From contig JAFGBW010000033.1 in the NCBI GenBank assembly GCA_016932965.1, forward strand, positions 1 through 11,941: 11,941 nucleotides of DNA. Direction: 5' to 3'. Positions 1 through 6,656 of the stretch are shown here, in pieces. The position numbers and the translations under genes are program-made. Every line of letters begins with the position of its first letter. Position 1 is the stretch's first letter. Under the pieces are notes generated by a model. The model worked only from the letters and a program-made list of their open reading frames with translations, had not been told where the DNA came from and ran no database searches. This DNA is from Candidatus Auribacterota bacterium. Its GTDB lineage: Bacteria; Auribacterota; JAFGBW01.

Positions 1-971
1 AGGGCTTCCTGACCGGATTCTGGCTGGAGATTGGCAACCACCAGATCATAGGTTCCCAAACCTTCCATGAGATCATTCTTGAAACAACGGACCCTTTGTT
101 CCATGCTCCTGCAAAGAAGACCGGTGTTCACTATGGGCATAGAATTCATATCAACCGAATCAACGACTCCTCCTTTTTCCCCGATAACACAGGCTTCTAC
201 TCCCATACCTGGACACACAAACAAGACCTTCATGCCGGGTTTAAAGTTAATAATGGCTCCCTGTAAGCTCATCCTGTTGGATGAATGCATATTATGAAAA
301 ACGCCGGGAAGTATTGGAAATCTTCTGATTCTATACCTGTCTATAGGTACATGTTGTAATCGTTTGATTAAAGCGGTCGCATTCAAGCGAAAATCAATCG
401 CTCTGCCATCAAAGGTATTAAACGCGGCATACAAGTAGGGATCAAAAACGACTTTTTTTATGCTACGGAATATGGTAGCCCGAACTTGTTCCCAGATCAT
501 GTCAGGGATTACAGAATCAAGCCCGATATAATACCTGGTCAAATCCACCAGATGGATGGGGCCTTCCTGGACTAACATCAGAAAAAAAGGAGTCCTTTGG
601 TAATACACAATCTGAATTTCACCGTCAGGATGAGGATCTGTTTCCAAGGAAAAAGCTGATTTAAGCGCATTGAGATTGAGTTGCCTGACTGGAATTTTTA
701 TCGTGATCAATGGTTCTCCCTGCCGCGGCATCATTGATTCCTCCTGGATTCCCAGTCCACGGAAAAGATGACTGATGATCGAGTATTCCTCCTCATTTAA
801 CTCACATGATCTCCTTAATTCTGAAATAGGAGAAAGAACCGATTCGGCCTGCCCCGTGACAGGTAATGTCAATAGGAAGACTGATAAGCTGATCACGAAA
901 CCATATAAATAAAATCTCAGGCGCCAGGCAATCATCCGGCTCATGAGGATTTCGGCAATGACGCGCAGCAT
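1..971 (-). CDS. Export-leader protein with class I SAM methyltransferase domain (3' end cut by window edge)
   Basis: Reading the minus strand from ATG at 971 gives 323 codons with no stop before the left edge, so the C-terminus is missing. The start has a GGAG Shine-Dalgarno at 981-984, nine bases away. Residues 20-38 form a hydrophobic segment after basic residues, ending TGQA-ES, which reads as a Sec signal peptide or anchor. Residues about 40-240 are unrecognised. From 249 a Rossmann methyltransferase core appears: VLFVCPGMGVEA (SAM glycine loop, motif I), VDSVDMN with acidic D274 ending strand 2, D300 in the motif III position, and YDLVVANLQPE at 308-318 (motif IV, resembling PrmA and N-methyltransferases). 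The substrate is unknown. An export signal ahead of a SAM-dependent enzyme is odd because SAM is cytosolic; the segment could instead be a membrane anchor with the catalytic domain inside. The methyltransferase fold is fairly sure, its location is not. Confidence 0.75.
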   Translation of the reverse strand, partial: MLRVIAEILMSRMIAWRLRFYLYGFVISLSVFLLTLPVTGQAESVLSPISELRRSCELNEEEYSIISHLFRGLGIQEESMMPRQGEPLITIKIPVRQLNLNALKSAFSLETDPHPDGEIQIVYYQRTPFFLMLVQEGPIHLVDLTRYYIGLDSVIPDMIWEQVRATIFRSIKKVVFDPYLYAAFNTFDGRAIDFRLNATALIKRLQHVPIDRYRIRRFPILPGVFHNMHSSNRMSLQGAIINFKPGMKVLFVCPGMGVEACVIGEKGGVVDSVDMNSMPIVNTGLLCRSMEQRVRCFKNDLMEGLGTYDLVVANLQPESGQEA

Positions 972-1156
972 GTAACTTTACTCCATTTATAGTGACTTAC
1001 CATAAATACGACCTATAGACAAGGGATCTGCATGTAATTCACCAGTATCCGGGGAAAGTTTTTACCCATTGCTTTATTCTTAGATTTCATGGCGTGTTTC
1101 AAACTTTTGAGTGTTTTTGATAAGAATGGAGACTCGAAACCTTATATGGCGAAGAA

Positions 1157-1174
1157 GGACAACCGAAGGTTGCC
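1157..1174. other. Short hairpin in the gap downstream of pdxA
   Basis: GG-CAACC pairs with GGTTG-CC around a GAA loop with one bulged A, giving seven pairs. It lies about 83 bases past the pdxA stop. No T-run follows on either strand, so it is a weak candidate for a terminator or RNA 3' end. The rest of the gap at 972-1256 shows only the leader of the methyltransferase gene and the heptamer array at 1216-1250. Confidence 0.3.
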
Positions 1175-1215
1175 AAGAGAACGCTTGTCATGATTGAGTT
1201 TAAACTTCTTCCTTA

Positions 1216-1250
1216 TTTATTCTCGATTCTCACCACTTAATTCTCAATTC
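1216..1250 (-). repeat. Heptamer array, GAATTRA family (5 units)
   Basis: Read on the minus strand this is five consecutive 7-base units in strict phase: GAATTGA, GAATTAA, GTGGTGA, GAATCGA, GAATAAA. The middle unit has diverged but keeps the period. It abuts the 3' end of pdxA. The same unit recurs at 6496-6530 and 7799-7826, and in opposite orientation as a variant at 7902-7929, always between genes. Confidence 0.6.
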
Positions 1251-1256
1251 TATCAA

Positions 1257-2240
1257 TCATCCCCGGTTCCCGGCCATCCGGACAGCCAAATTAATAGCTT
1301 CAACCATGGAAGTTTCTCCGGCGATTCCTTTCCAGGCAATATCATAGGCCGTGCCGTGGTCAGGGGAAGTCCGGATAATGGGAAGTCCCGCAGTGACATT
1401 CACGGCGGAATCAAACGCAGCCAGTTTCAATGGGATGAGCCCCTGATCGTGGTTCATGGCCACAATGAGGGTATTCTCCTTATTCAAAAATTGACGAAAA
1501 AGGGTATCCGGGGGATAGGGGCCTTTTACATTAAACCCTATTTTCCGGGCAGTTTCGACAGCAGGCCTGATGATCCGTTTTTCTTCATCGCCAAAGGCGC
1601 TGTTTTCGCTTGCATGAGGGTTCAATCCGCTGACATGAATGACAGGATTCGGATAACCGAACTGTTTCATGGCCTGGTTTCCGATAAGGATAGTTTCGAC
1701 AATATTTTTCACGGACAAATCTTGGATGGAGGAAACAAGCGATTGATGATGTGTTACTAAAATGACCTTCAGTGCTTTTGAATAAAACATCATCCGGTGA
1801 GAAGGATTGCCGCAAAGGTCCGCAATAAAATCTGTATGCCCCTTGAAATGAAATCCTGCCTTGTGGCAGGCTTGTTTGTTAATCGGAGCGGTCACCAAAC
1901 CATTCAGAAGGCCCTCCCGGCATGCCTCCACCCCCTGTTCAATCCATCGGATCGCAAGGCACCCGGCTACGCGTGAAATTTTACCGGGAGAAAAAGATTT
2001 TAATAGGGTCTTTTCCTCCGATGTCCCGTGAAAAAACCGGCCAAAAAAAGAATGAGGGACTTTTGGTCTGCCGTGCCTGACCAGACGACAGGCTTTTTCA
2101 TAGATATCAGGATGTCCGAGGAGAATATATTCAGCCTTTTTATTGAGTTTGGGGTGATGGAGGGCCTTGATGATCACTTCGGGTCCGATTCCGGAGATGT
2201 CCCCAAAAGTAATCCCGATTTTCGGATTAGAAATCTTCAT
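1257..2240 (-). CDS. pdxA: 4-hydroxythreonine-4-phosphate dehydrogenase PdxA
   Basis: PdxA oxidises 4-phosphohydroxy-L-threonine with NAD(P)+ in the DXP-dependent route to pyridoxal phosphate; it is a cytosolic metal-dependent dimer. The protein has 327 residues, the usual family length. Signatures visible in order are GDISGIGPE (13-21), VTAPINK (116-122), GHTDFIA (134-140), VTHHQSL (162-168), LNPHASE (206-212) and NHDQGLIPLK (263-272). H164, H209 and H264 sit where the family has its three metal-binding histidines. The first motif normally reads GDPxGIGPE, so isoleucine replaces proline, a modest variation. ATG at 2240 lies 14 bases inside the upstream SurA-like gene in another frame and has no strong ribosome site, which suggests translational coupling. 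No other pyridoxal synthesis gene is in the window. PdxA2-type paralogues exist, but nothing here points to that role. Confidence 0.95.
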   Translation of the reverse strand: MKISNPKIGITFGDISGIGPEVIIKALHHPKLNKKAEYILLGHPDIYEKACRLVRHGRPKVPHSFFGRFFHGTSEEKTLLKSFSPGKISRVAGCLAIRWIEQGVEACREGLLNGLVTAPINKQACHKAGFHFKGHTDFIADLCGNPSHRMMFYSKALKVILVTHHQSLVSSIQDLSVKNIVETILIGNQAMKQFGYPNPVIHVSGLNPHASENSAFGDEEKRIIRPAVETARKIGFNVKGPYPPDTLFRQFLNKENTLIVAMNHDQGLIPLKLAAFDSAVNVTAGLPIIRTSPDHGTAYDIAWKGIAGETSMVEAINLAVRMAGNRG

Positions 2241-3243
2241 TTACTTGAATAAAGGCTTTTTGACGAAGCCGGTCTATCCATTCCTTCCGGATCCGGTCCG
2301 CCTGCTGGATGTACAATTTATTGCTGATCGTATCCCAGACCTCTTTAATGGGTACCACATCGGCTTTCTGAATGGATTCCACCTTTAAAATGTGAAAACT
2401 GGAGGAGGTCTCTATGATGGTACTGACTTCTCCCGGTTTCAAGGTCCACAGAACCTGGTCGATTTCCGGCATGAACTGTCCCTTTTTCACGTCATTCCAC
2501 AAGCCGCCATCTTTGGCATGCGGATCTTCGGAATGTTCTATAGCCAAGGCCTTGAAATCCTTGCCGTTTTTGATCTCTTCTGCGATGGATTCAATGAGAG
2601 CTTTCTTGGCCCCTGTGTTTTTCTCATCGGCTTCCTTCTTGATCCAAATCTGGGAAAACGTGATCATGGCCGGTACTTTGAATTCTTCCTCATGAGAGTG
2701 ATAATATTGTTCAATATCAGAATTACTCACGTAAACCTTGGAGGATACCTCTTTGGAAACAAGGTGTTTCACAAGCAGCTGATCCGTGCAATCCTTTTTA
2801 AAATCCTCAAAAGAAAGATTTTCCTTTTCCAAGGCATCCTCAAAGACTTCCCGTGATGGAAATTTAGCGATGATTCTTTCTATATGCTGCAGGATTTCTT
2901 TTTCAGGAACCTGTAATTCCTTACCCTGCATTTCAACGGCTGTCTGCAAAATGAGTTTATTCTCTATCAACTGCTCCAGGATTTCCTTTTTTATCTCCTC
3001 GATTTTTGTATTGAGTTCCGGACCGGAATACTCGCTTTTAAGCTGTTTAATGAGAGGGAAAAGAGAACGGATCAAATCCGTTTGGGTGATCACATCATTA
3101 TTGACGACGGCAACCACTCCGTCTATGGTGAACCGCCGTTTTGAAGAAGCGGATTCATTTTCGGAAAATCCGGGGACAAGGCTCAATAATAAGCATCCCA
3201 GAGCGGCTCCCATAATAAAATACGCTATTTTCTGTTTTCTCAT
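2227..3243 (-). CDS. SurA-like periplasmic peptidyl-prolyl isomerase / chaperone
   Basis: Predicted exported folding factor for outer-membrane or periplasmic proteins. With ATG at 3243 it has 338 residues. Residues 3-25 are a signal peptide (basic MRKQK, hydrophobic core, then VPGFSENES). DGVVAVVNNDVIT at 41-53 is the classic start of a SurA N-domain, followed by helical segments to about 190. One parvulin (PpiC) domain runs from about 193 to 290, with HSEDPHAKDGGLW, FMPEIDQVLW, LKPGEVS and FHILKVE. SurA of E. coli has two parvulin domains; this has one, as is common outside Proteobacteria. An in-frame TTG at 3261 would add six residues, but the promoter at 3269-3297 puts the transcript start near 3262, and TTGGAA then serves as leader with a GGAA ribosome site, so ATG is preferred. 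The gene overlaps pdxA by 14 bases; surA-pdxA adjacency is also known in enterobacteria. Confidence 0.92.
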   Translation of the reverse strand: MRKQKIAYFIMGAALGCLLLSLVPGFSENESASSKRRFTIDGVVAVVNNDVITQTDLIRSLFPLIKQLKSEYSGPELNTKIEEIKKEILEQLIENKLILQTAVEMQGKELQVPEKEILQHIERIIAKFPSREVFEDALEKENLSFEDFKKDCTDQLLVKHLVSKEVSSKVYVSNSDIEQYYHSHEEEFKVPAMITFSQIWIKKEADEKNTGAKKALIESIAEEIKNGKDFKALAIEHSEDPHAKDGGLWNDVKKGQFMPEIDQVLWTLKPGEVSTIIETSSSFHILKVESIQKADVVPIKEVWDTISNKLYIQQADRIRKEWIDRLRQKAFIQVNEDF

Positions 3244-3268
3244 GGCATCAGTTATTTCCAAAGAACGG

Positions 3269-3297
3269 AATCTAATAAAAGGCCATTTTCATGGCAA
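3269..3297 (-). promoter_or_regulatory. Predicted sigma-70-type promoter of the surA-like/pdxA operon
   Basis: On the minus strand TTGCCA (3297-3292, five of six to consensus) and TAGATT (3274-3269, four of six) are separated by exactly 17 bases. The predicted start point near 3262 leaves a leader of about 19 bases before ATG 3243. Confidence 0.5.
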
Positions 3298-3322
3298 GAG
3301 GTTTTCTGCTTGTTTTTTTTTC

Positions 3323-3351
3323 TTGCATTCTGTTTTCTGAATTTATTTAGT
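3323..3351 (+). promoter_or_regulatory. Possible promoter of nnr
   Basis: TTGCAT (3323-3328) and TTTAGT (3346-3351) are 17 bases apart in a T-rich stretch, upstream of the ATG at 3393. The -10 box is weak (four of six), and AT-rich sequence gives such matches by chance. Confidence 0.3.
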
Positions 3352-3380
3352 TTATTAACTGAGTGGCCGTTATTATATCC

Positions 3381-3384
3381 GGAG
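3381..3384 (+). promoter_or_regulatory. Ribosome binding site deciding the nnr start
   Basis: GGAG eight bases before ATG 3393. It supports that ATG over the in-frame GTG at 3363, which lies upstream of this site and has no comparable one. Confidence 0.75.
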
Positions 3385-3392
3385 ATCAAACC

Positions 3393-4970
3393 ATGTCGGA
3401 AATCAAAATCCTATCCGTGGAGGAAAGCCAGGAACTGGACCGTAAAACGATCCAGGGTCATCATGTCAGGGGACAGGAGCTCATGAAAAGAGCAGGGGAA
3501 CTCGTTGCCTCTCATGTGGCGGACATCTGCATCAAAAAAAAATTTTCAAAAGAAATCCTCATTCTTTGCGGCAAGGGAAACAACGGCGGCGATGCCTATG
3601 TCGCGGCTTACAACTTGTACGAAAAAGGATTTGTCCCGCGTGTTATTCTGACCTGTCCCTCTTCTGAAATCACACGCGATGCGGGCATTCATTACGAAAA
3701 AATGTTCGCCCTTCCAATCGATATCAGGGAAATCAAAGAACCCTCCCAGTTCGGGGAGATCCTGCTCTCATTTACCGGAAATATTCTGATAGACGGGCTT
3801 TTAGGAACCGGTTTTAAACCTCCCATAAAGGAATTTTATGGAGCCCTCATTGACCTGGTGAACGAACAAAAACTCTTTGTCGTTTCCATTGACATCCCCT
3901 CAGGCATGCACGGCAATGAAGAATTACAGGACCATGATAAAGCCATCCGGGCAGACAAAACACTCACTATCGGAAGCGTGAAACCATCCCTTCTCAAAAG
4001 AAAAAATATCAATCATTGCGGACAGATCATGGCACTCGACATCGGATTCCCCCCTTCTCTGATCCAGTCTTTTCATTCGCCTTTTTCCGTCTTCACCCTC
4101 CATGATTTAAAAGCGGCCCTGCCCAAAAGAAAACGAAACAGTCACAAGGGTGATTTCGGCCATGTGCTGATCATTGGCGGAGAAAAAGATTTCTTGGGAG
4201 CTCTTGTCCTTGCCGGTCTTGGATCCGTGAAAAGCGGAGCAGGACTCGTGACATTGTGTCCCTTGCAGAAGGAAAGCTGCGCCTTTCTCCATGTCAAACT
4301 GACGGAAGCCATGACCCTGGATCCGTCGGTCCTGTTGAATACTTCAGCCAAAGTAATAGACGGCATTCTGCAAAAATTTGATGCGATTGGAATCGGCCCG
4401 GGATTGGGGACCTCAGAAGAGGCTTTGCAGCTTCTGAAAATCATATTGAGAACAGGACTCCTTTCTCCGGTTGTATTGGATGCGGATGCCTTGAACCTTC
4501 TTGCCGGCAAAAAAATTGAACCGGAAAAAAACAATAAAAGACCTCTCATCATGACTCCCCATCCCGGGGAAGCGGCTCGTCTGCTTTCAACAAACGTGGA
4601 TGAGATCGAAAACGACCGCATGTCCTCTATCCTCAAATTGAATAAGCAATGGAATGCCACCATCGTCTTAAAAGGCTCTCACACGCTGGTATCGGATTCC
4701 GCTTTTTGTCATCTGCATCTGACCGGAACCCCTGCGATGGCTTCAGGAGGCATGGGAGATGTTTTGACCGGCCAGATTGCGGGCTATCTGGCTCAGGGAT
4801 TCTCACCGGTTCAATCCTGTGACCTGGGCGTGGCGTTAGCCGGCCTGAGCGCACAGGATCTGGAAGATCAATACGGCCCTTTTGGCTTCACAGCGACCCA
4901 GATGGCTGAAAATATACCTAGCACGGCAAAAAATCTGGAGAAAATCGAGAAGAAATCTTATTGGATTTAA
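3393..4970 (+). CDS. nnr: Bifunctional NAD(P)H-hydrate epimerase / ADP-dependent NAD(P)H-hydrate dehydratase
   Basis: Repairs damaged nicotinamide cofactors. The N-terminal half (YjeF_N/NnrE) epimerises R- and S-NAD(P)HX, and the C-terminal half (carbohydrate-kinase fold, NnrD) dehydrates S-NAD(P)HX using ADP. From ATG 3393 it has 525 residues, typical for the fused form. NnrE signatures are GKGNNGGDAYVAA (60-72; most homologues have GDG), DGLLGTGF (134-141) and SIDIPSGMHG (165-174). NnrD signatures are HKGDFGHVLIIGG (251-263), SVKSGAGLVTL (278-288), GIGPGLGT (333-340), VLDADALNLLA (361-371), MTPHPGE (387-393), VLKGSHTLVS (425-434) and SGGMGDVLTG (451-460), the last carrying the catalytic aspartate region. 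It diverges from the surA-like operon, and its TAA stop at 4968-4970 touches the convergent gene's stop with no gap. An in-frame GTG at 3363 would add ten residues without a ribosome site. Confidence 0.95.
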   Translation: MSEIKILSVEESQELDRKTIQGHHVRGQELMKRAGELVASHVADICIKKKFSKEILILCGKGNNGGDAYVAAYNLYEKGFVPRVILTCPSSEITRDAGIHYEKMFALPIDIREIKEPSQFGEILLSFTGNILIDGLLGTGFKPPIKEFYGALIDLVNEQKLFVVSIDIPSGMHGNEELQDHDKAIRADKTLTIGSVKPSLLKRKNINHCGQIMALDIGFPPSLIQSFHSPFSVFTLHDLKAALPKRKRNSHKGDFGHVLIIGGEKDFLGALVLAGLGSVKSGAGLVTLCPLQKESCAFLHVKLTEAMTLDPSVLLNTSAKVIDGILQKFDAIGIGPGLGTSEEALQLLKIILRTGLLSPVVLDADALNLLAGKKIEPEKNNKRPLIMTPHPGEAARLLSTNVDEIENDRMSSILKLNKQWNATIVLKGSHTLVSDSAFCHLHLTGTPAMASGGMGDVLTGQIAGYLAQGFSPVQSCDLGVALAGLSAQDLEDQYGPFGFTATQMAENIPSTAKNLEKIEKKSYWI

Positions 4971-6404
4971 TCAACCGCTAGCAAGAAATACTTCCTCGGC
5001 TCTAAAAATGAGTATTCCGTTCAATTCCTTGGCTTCCGCAATGGCTTTTCTGAAATCGGACATGATTTCTTGAGCAAGCATAGTCAGACTTTCCCCCTGC
5101 AACACTCTGCCGTTTAATCTGAACCTGAATTCCATCGCAATGGAATTACCGCTTCCTATGTATTTGTCCGGGTGTGCCCTGGTTAAACATTCCCTCATCC
5201 TGATCAAATCATAACGATTTTCATCACCGTTGTATCTGATGTTGACCCTGATCACGGCGAAACCCTGATAGGTCCCATAACTGATGATGATAACAGAACG
5301 CTTATCAGCCAAAGGCCTCCCGTTGGAAATCTCCACTGCGCAAGAAGCGTGGATCATTTCACTGAGAAGATTGACCTGATCCCCTTTCCAAGTGAAAAGA
5401 TACTCCTGCTGCGGCACAAAGACTCCGATCACATGTTCATCCGACTGGGACTGGACTGAAGAGGCTATTTGTCCAATTTTCTGCCGGCATCCTTCATACT
5501 TTTCATATAATGTATCAAGTTCTTGTACGGTTCTGGCATTCATGACACGCACCAAAACATCGCTTCCTATTTCACATAAATATCTCACCTTGGAAGTCAT
5601 GAGGGGATCCCCCACCCTGAATACGTAGTCATGCTCATCCATTGGAAATAAAAAATCGCCTTTAACGCCCACATCCACCCATAATCCAACAGGAATGGGT
5701 AAATTCAGCGATTCTAGTCCCTTGTCAGGCCCCTTCTTAACTTTCAGGATATAATCACTGAGGATGGCTGTGAGTATCACGCAAGGAAAATAACGCGACT
5801 TGGCTTTTATCCCCATCTGCTTCAAATTAACAAGGCACTGGTTTGATTCAGCATAGATCTCCTCTGATTTAGCCAGCACATGATGATCAACCGCCATATT
5901 GATCCCACTGATCATTTGTGACCAGTATAAATCCAAAGCCACGACCGCATCGATATCATCCATGATCCACGGCCCGTAGTTAGAGGCTAGCCTCGGCTCA
6001 TATACGGCTATAAGTGTGATGCCTGCAGGGACCGGATAAGCGTTCAAAAAGGCCTGAAAAATCTTTGCAGAACCTACTCCGTCCGCATCATTATGAAACA
6101 AAATCCTGAATGTGACTTGGGACCGGCGTTCTCTGATGGCTTTTTCTATGAGACTATCCATATAACGGATGTATGCTTGAGCGATGTCATTAATCGCCTG
6201 TGAATCAATAGTGGGGGGGAAAGGCAGATTACGGTTCAATCGTGAAAAAATAATGCCATTGCTTTCCAAGATTTCTGAAGGAGTGCTCTTATTGACAGAA
6301 ATCGGGGCAAGGGGAAAAACAGGTGTGGCGCCTGTAAGCAGAATAACAACGCTTAGAACCAGAATGAGCTTGGAATTCGAAAGAGATAATGCTTGGTATT
6401 TCAT
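4971..6404 (-). CDS. DHH-family phosphoesterase with an export signal
   Basis: 477 residues. DHH proteins are Mn-dependent phosphodiesterases or exonucleases acting on nucleic acids, short oligonucleotides or cyclic dinucleotides. Motifs seen: FHNDADGVGS (103-112, motif I with H104, D106, D108), VALD with D158 (motif II), VDHH (172-175, motif III) and DVGVKGD (244-250, motif IV region). KYIGSGNSIAMEFRFR (414-429) sits where the glycine-rich substrate loop of a DHHA1 domain is expected, although the usual GGH is replaced by GSGN. The catalytic set looks intact. Unusually, residues 10-32 are a hydrophobic leader ending PVFPLAPIS, a typical Sec signal peptide or anchor, which would place the enzyme in the periplasm or on the membrane; characterised DHH exonucleases are cytosolic. 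ATG 6404 has no Shine-Dalgarno and sits at the predicted transcription start. Substrate unknown. Confidence 0.85.
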   Translation of the reverse strand: MKYQALSLSNSKLILVLSVVILLTGATPVFPLAPISVNKSTPSEILESNGIIFSRLNRNLPFPPTIDSQAINDIAQAYIRYMDSLIEKAIRERRSQVTFRILFHNDADGVGSAKIFQAFLNAYPVPAGITLIAVYEPRLASNYGPWIMDDIDAVVALDLYWSQMISGINMAVDHHVLAKSEEIYAESNQCLVNLKQMGIKAKSRYFPCVILTAILSDYILKVKKGPDKGLESLNLPIPVGLWVDVGVKGDFLFPMDEHDYVFRVGDPLMTSKVRYLCEIGSDVLVRVMNARTVQELDTLYEKYEGCRQKIGQIASSVQSQSDEHVIGVFVPQQEYLFTWKGDQVNLLSEMIHASCAVEISNGRPLADKRSVIIISYGTYQGFAVIRVNIRYNGDENRYDLIRMRECLTRAHPDKYIGSGNSIAMEFRFRLNGRVLQGESLTMLAQEIMSDFRKAIAEAKELNGILIFRAEEVFLASG

Positions 6405-6410
6405 ATTGTT

Positions 6411-6439
6411 TTAATACTGCTAAATCGATAATTTGTCAA
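6411..6439 (-). promoter_or_regulatory. Strong promoter candidate for the DHH gene, possibly leaderless
   Basis: On the minus strand a perfect TTGACA (6439-6434) is followed, after exactly 17 bases, by TATTAA (6416-6411). Only six bases separate the -10 box from ATG 6404, so the transcript would begin at or next to the A of the start codon. No ribosome binding site precedes this ATG, which agrees with a leaderless message. Confidence 0.6.
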
Positions 6440-6462
6440 GTCATCAATATGAAATAAAAAAT

Positions 6463-6488
6463 TTCACCGCAAGGGCACACGAAGAGGA
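6463..6488. repeat. Intergenic A/G-rich repeat of the cacgaag type
   Basis: Contains CACCGCAAGG followed by GCACACGAAGAGG. Similar wording, inverted, occurs at 11463-11486. It resembles dispersed CGCAAAG/CACGAAG intergenic repeats that I recall from other environmental genomes. No open frame covers it. Confidence 0.35.
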
Positions 6489-6495
6489 GTAAAAA

Positions 6496-6530
6496 AAATT
6501 AAGAATTAAGACTTTTGAATTAGCAATTAA
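6496..6530 (+). repeat. Heptamer array, GAATTRA family (5 units)
   Basis: Five 7-base units in phase: AAATTAA, GAATTAA, GACTTTT, GAATTAG, CAATTAA. It lies in the 252-base gap between the lpxK stop and the DHH start. The remaining bases, 6531-6656, show nothing I can name. Confidence 0.55.
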
Positions 6531-6656
6531 GATGACTCCTTCAGAGGATAAAACGATAACTGCCGACCATCAACCATGCTGAATACACAATTTTTCTTAA
6601 TTTTCCTCCGTGGCAAACTATTTTTTTCTTCCGGATCATCTCATGAATACGGGGGA

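Noticed and set aside
1090-1194. A 34-codon plus-strand frame in the gap between the methyltransferase and pdxA genes
   Set aside because: No Shine-Dalgarno, no recognisable domain, and it spans the small hairpin; no support beyond being open.
1194-1760. A 188-codon plus-strand frame opposite pdxA
   Set aside because: Antisense shadow of a gene whose metal-binding histidines and signature motifs are all in the minus frame.
2392-3340. Long plus-strand open frames opposite the SurA-like gene
   Set aside because: They lie fully antisense to a gene with clear SurA/parvulin motifs, and their translations show no domain.
4142-4663. A 173-codon minus-strand frame opposite nnr
   Set aside because: Antisense shadow; low-complexity Ser/Arg-rich translation with no motif, while the plus strand carries the NnrD signatures.
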